A program made the position numbers and the translations under genes. A stretch of 64,000 nt of DNA from Tenacibaculum pelagium (GTDB taxonomy: Bacteria > Bacteroidota > Bacteroidia > Flavobacteriales > Flavobacteriaceae), in the NCBI RefSeq assembly GCF_014062345.1, contig NZ_JACGLS010000007.1:1-64000 (forward strand), read 5' to 3'. The notes under the pieces were generated by a model, which saw only the letters and a list, made by a program, of their open reading frames with translations, was not told the origin of the DNA and ran no database searches. This document shows positions 60,374 to 64,000 of the stretch, one piece after another (the stretch's first letter is position 1; each line of letters begins with the position of its first letter).

Positions 60374-62356
60374 TTGCTCTCTATAACCAGATTAACTATA
60401 CTGAATATTCTTTTGCCTAAAAGGTTTCAACTTCTAAAAACGTTTAGCTTAACAGTTTTATTCTTTGCTTTTATAGTAAGAACAATACTTTATATTCTAG
60501 CTTTTAAATATGTTGATTTTTCAATAATCAACTTCATAAAAATATTTTTTATAGGATTCTTTTTTGACATCGGTAACCTACTATATCTCTTAGGTATTTA
60601 TGTAATATATCTATTAATTACACCAACAAGATTTCATGGTAGCTTAGTAGACAAGGTTATAACCAAGTTCTTATATGGTCTTTTTCTTTTCGTCTTTATT
60701 TTCTCTTTTTTAGCAGAAATCCCTTTTTGGCAAGAATATCAGAGAAGGTACAATTTCATTGCAGTAGATTATTTATTGTACACCTATGAAGTCGTTCAAA
60801 ATATCCACCAATCCTTCCCACTGCCATTGTTAATTGGAGTTATTGTTTTAATTCTGATTCTTAGCATTCGTTTTGCTTCAAAAAAAGAGGCTTACAAAAA
60901 GACATTTAATAATTCCGACTCTTTTAAATCTAAACTTATTCCTTCTTTTATTATTTTAATTAGTTTAGGCCTTTACCACAATTTTATTACTAACAGTAAA
61001 GCTGAAGTTTTTTCTAACATTAATGAAAATGAATTAGCAAAATCTGGCATGTATTCTTTTTTCGCTGCCTATAAGAGTAACGAATTAAACTATAATGAAT
61101 TCTACCCAACCTTACCTAATAATAAAGTTTACAATCTTTTATTAAGAAACATACAAAGCCCTAATGATAGTTTATTCACTAAAGACAACATTTTAAGGTA
61201 CACAAAAAATGACAGTACCGAGTTAAAACCTAATGTAATATTTATCGGATTAGAAAGTCTTAATGCTAGGTTTATGGAAGCTTTTAACGGCAAGAAAAAT
61301 TGGACTCCTACTTTAGATTCACTTGCAAATAATTCTATCTTTTTCACCAACCTCTACGCTACCGGAACTAGAACCATAAGAGGTATTGAAGCTATTAGTT
61401 TAGCAATACCACATACTCCAGGAAGAAGTATTTTAAAAAGAGAGAACAATGACAACCTTTTTACTATTGGTGAAATTTTCAAGAAAAAAGGATATAGCAG
61501 AACTTTTTTCTATGGAGGAGATGGTCATTTTCATAACATGACAAATTATTTTAGTTATAACGGATTTGATATTGTTGATAGAAGAAAACTACATCGATTA
61601 AAAGAAGAACTACCTACAAACAGAACTCGTATTGAAGATGATGAAATGGTTTTTGAGAATGCATGGGCTGTGTCAGATCAAGACCTATATAATAAAGTTC
61701 TAAAGTATGCTGACAAGCAACATCAACAAAAAGAACCTTTCTTCGACTTTATAATGACAAGCTCTAATCATAAACCTTATACATACCCGGATAATGTTGT
61801 TGACATTCCTTCTGGAACAAACATGCATGGATCAGTAAAATATCTTGACAAAAGTTTAGATGAATTTCTTAAAAAAGCAAAAAAATAAGCCCTGGTTTAA
61901 AAACACTGTTTTCGTAATAATGTCTGACCACTGTGGGTATAGTGCTAGAAAAACAGAAATAAATGTAAAAAACCATCACATACCTGCTTACATTTTTAAT
62001 TTAAAAAACGAAACTTCAAAAGAAATTGATAAATTATCATCTCAAATAGACATTTTCCCTACACTATTCGGATATTTAGGTTGGTCTTACAACACTAGCT
62101 TGTATGGAAAAGATATTAATAGAATGACTCCTAAAGAAGAGCGTGCTTTTATTGGGAATCATCGTAAAGTAGGCTTGCTAAAAAAGGAAAACTTATGTTA
62201 CTTGAAACAAATAAGCAACATATATTTTATGATTGGAATAAAAAAGAAAACGAAATTACTCCAATACAAACCGATTCTTTATTTTTAGATGAAACAATAT
62301 CCTATTACCAATCTGCTTTTGAGTTATTTAAAAACGGAAAATTAAAGGTTAAATAA
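60374..62356 (+). pseudogene. LTA-synthase-like membrane sulfatase, split by two frameshifts
   Basis: A membrane-bound alkaline-phosphatase-superfamily enzyme: five N-terminal transmembrane segments, then a sulfatase/LTA-synthase domain with FIGLESLNARFMEAF, GTRTIRGIEAISLAIP (nucleophile Thr), SSNHKPYTYP and, in another frame, MSDHCGYSARK. Frame 1 stops at 61886-61888 inside GCAAAAAAATAA; removing one A joins it to the frame 61860-62288. A second slip near 62190 (GGAAAAC) leads to the true end at 62356 (ETNKQHIFYDWNKKE...KNGKLKVK). The slips compensate (+1 then -1), both in A runs, so assembly error is as likely as real decay. Start codon unclear (TTG 60374 is the best seen). Confidence 0.8.
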
Positions 62357-62361
62357 AAACA

Positions 62362-64000
62362 TTACCTAACAAATCGGTAGGTAGCTTTTATTAAAAAGGT
62401 ATTTTCTAATTGCTGATTTAAAATTTGATCTTGTAAACCTCTAGTTAATGATTCTCTAGGATCTGCTCCTCCTGCGCCTCCTTGAGACCAAACAAAAAAC
62501 AATTCCGAACCTGGTATATATTCCCATCTAACAACTAAGTTAGACCTAAATTGTACTGCTGAAAAATCTGGATTCCCAAATGCATAATCTAAATTTCCAT
62601 CTCCATTGTCATCTACCTGATAACCTCCATTAGCAAGATCATACTCTAACTCTCCATCATTATTTAAATCTATAGCTATAGGATTGTTAGTTTTTGAAAT
62701 CTGATTAGCACCATACCAAGTTACTCTATCATTTAAATTCTCCGCAATAGAATTATTTACAAAATTAAAATCAGAATATCTTCCTCTTGATATAAATGGC
62801 TGACCATAAAACTGAATAGATAAATTAGGATTGATACTATAATTTAATCGTAATGTGGTTGCCCAAGTTTTTTGATCGATATTACCTAAAATATATCTTT
62901 TCCCTCCATTATAATCTGTTTGGGTTACATATTGTGTTTTATTAGGATTTTCATTAAAAGTTGCTTCTAAAGAAACATTCAATGCATCAAGTGGTTGATA
63001 ATTTAACCCCAAAACATACCTTCTAAAAGCAAAATTATCTTGCTTAGTTGTACTTTGTACCGTTCCTCCTCTAAAACTAAATTTCTTACTTCTATCTGAC
63101 CCAAAAAATAATACTGCGAAATTTTCTTCTGAAAATCGCCAACGTGGTCCACCTCTTAAAAAAGAATTAATGAAAATTCTAGGCTTATGACCAAATTCTA
63201 ATTCTGTCCACCAATTATTAATCCAATTAACATTACCTCTAGCCGTATATTGAATTCGATTATAATTTCCTTCAAAATCAAACGATGTAGAAACTCCCAT
63301 TCTAACATTTGCTTCTCTATATATTTTGGTTGGGTTTTGCCATAAATAACGAACGTTAGCAAATTGTCTTATTTCATCTGCCTGCCTTAAAAAACCTATA
63401 TCGTTTAGTTCTAACTCAGGAGATCTCCAATTTAAACCTCCCCAGTAACGCCAGTTTCCACCACCTCTTTTTCCTCCAAAAATCCTTCCCCCTGTACCAG
63501 TTAATGACGTTCTATTCGGATCTACCTCTACATGGCTTGCATCAACTCTTTGAAATAAATGTGTTAACGATCTTTGTGTAGCCTCTATAGATTCCTTACT
63601 ACCTGTAACATGACTTGCTACAAAATCCCCTTGAACAAAATAATTTCGATCGTCCCACTCGTGCCTAAAATCCATACCTCCTGTATAGGCAGCTTTTCGC
63701 AAACTATTTAACCCTTGTAAATTTCTATTAGTAGCTGTAAAAATTCCTCCAACATATGACTTCCTATCATTAAAATCTTTTTGTGCTCTCGCTACAAAAT
63801 AATTGGTCAAAGGCTCTACTAATTCTTCTCTACGAGTTCCATTAGCATCAATTTCAGCATATTCATTAGATGTCAATGTTTCTAAAACTCCAATAGACCA
63901 ACCATTTCTTGTTTTTCCAGAAAACTTAGCAGCCCCTAAAATTGATGTATTAATCGGTACATCAGCATATTCTCCTACTCCTACACTAGGATTCGTTTGA
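62362..64000 (-). CDS. DUF5916 outer-membrane-type protein (C-terminal part; runs off the window)
   Basis: The open frame continues without a stop to the right edge, so the 5' end lies beyond 64000. The visible >540 residues begin near TNPSVGVGEYADVPINTS with ILGAAKFSGKTRNGWSIGVLE, then many beta strands (QGDFVASHVTGS, YWGGLNWRSPELELNDIGFL, LRLNYSINPNLSIQFYGQPF) and a C-terminal strand ending TYRFVR, typical of a DUF5916 barrel. Such proteins often have an N-terminal carbohydrate-binding-like domain, which would be outside. Function unknown; converges on the LTA-synthase-like gene with a 5-nt gap. Confidence 0.85.
   Translation of the reverse strand, partial: QTNPSVGVGEYADVPINTSILGAAKFSGKTRNGWSIGVLETLTSNEYAEIDANGTRREELVEPLTNYFVARAQKDFNDRKSYVGGIFTATNRNLQGLNSLRKAAYTGGMDFRHEWDDRNYFVQGDFVASHVTGSKESIEATQRSLTHLFQRVDASHVEVDPNRTSLTGTGGRIFGGKRGGGNWRYWGGLNWRSPELELNDIGFLRQADEIRQFANVRYLWQNPTKIYREANVRMGVSTSFDFEGNYNRIQYTARGNVNWINNWWTELEFGHKPRIFINSFLRGGPRWRFSEENFAVLFFGSDRSKKFSFRGGTVQSTTKQDNFAFRRYVLGLNYQPLDALNVSLEATFNENPNKTQYVTQTDYNGGKRYILGNIDQKTWATTLRLNYSINPNLSIQFYGQPFISRGRYSDFNFVNNSIAENLNDRVTWYGANQISKTNNPIAIDLNNDGELEYDLANGGYQVDDNGDGNLDYAFGNPDFSAVQFRSNLVVRWEYIPGSELFFVWSQGGAGGADPRESLTRGLQDQILNQQLENTFLIKATYRFVR

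Overview
The window is AT-rich chromosomal DNA from a Bacteroidota bacterium, most likely a marine member of the Flavobacteriaceae (Tenacibaculum/Polaribacter-like; the genus is a guess). Evidence: Bacteroidota-type promoters (TTTG, about 19-21 nt, TAnnTTTG), a zeaxanthin-type carotenoid operon, GSCFA, DUF5916 and HD-PycTM proteins, and long runs of flavobacterial housekeeping genes.

Region 1 (1-15553) is an integron-like cassette array. Seventeen units, all in the same direction, hold one ORF (two units hold two) and are separated by 17 structured sites of about 130-205 bp. Each site has an inverse core ending in AAC, a 3-nt spacer, paired arms with nested hairpins, a 5-6-nt spacer and a core starting with GTT. 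The 8-10 bases opening a cassette are the reverse complement of the 8-10 bases closing the same cassette, and they differ from cassette to cassette. This is the geometry expected if cassettes excise as circles through attC-like hairpins. The cores do not fit the canonical GTTRRRY, and no recognisable IntI lies in the window. Cargo is mostly small secreted proteins, lipoproteins or membrane proteins without a clear family, plus an LRR/TPR lipoprotein, an S41 peptidase, an SMI1/KNR4-like protein and a small (p)ppGpp-hydrolase-like HD protein.

Region 2 (15554-18344) is a gene-poor junction. It holds an unpaired terminal core, a 62-residue ORF, a perfect (TTAGG)40 tract, a cluster of CGCAA motifs, a remnant of a second recombinase C-terminus, and a tyrosine recombinase next to an initiator tRNA gene.

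Region 3 (18368-43240) is core genome: tRNA-fMet, era, a SIMPL protein, der, a GAF protein and an HD-PycTM protein. Next come a methionine-sulfoxide/redox cluster (msrB, msrA, glutaredoxin-like, zinc-ribbon, selO), xdhC plus a MocA-like gene, and a metallophosphoesterase/outer-membrane barrel fusion. A leftward run carries M23 peptidase, MerR, LemA, two TPM proteins, a propeller lipoprotein and an ABC ATPase; alaS follows on the other strand.

Region 4 (43207-50323) is a leftward operon: fasciclin lipoprotein, crtI, crtB, an unknown gene, crtZ, a CrtYcd-type lycopene cyclase, tspO and a glutathione peroxidase. Upstream lies a CarH-like MerR/cobalamin-binding regulator. A TTTG-N19-TATATTTG promoter with a 20-bp palindrome over its -33 box lies between them, suggesting light/B12-controlled photoprotection.

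Region 5 (50324-64000) is again core genome: GSCFA, rhodanese, aromatic amino-acid hydroxylase, M48 protease, gpmI, thioredoxin-like lipoprotein, map, a methyltransferase, ApbE, an OmpA lipoprotein, an LTA-synthase-like sulfatase split by two homopolymer frameshifts, and the 3' part of a DUF5916 gene running off the right edge.
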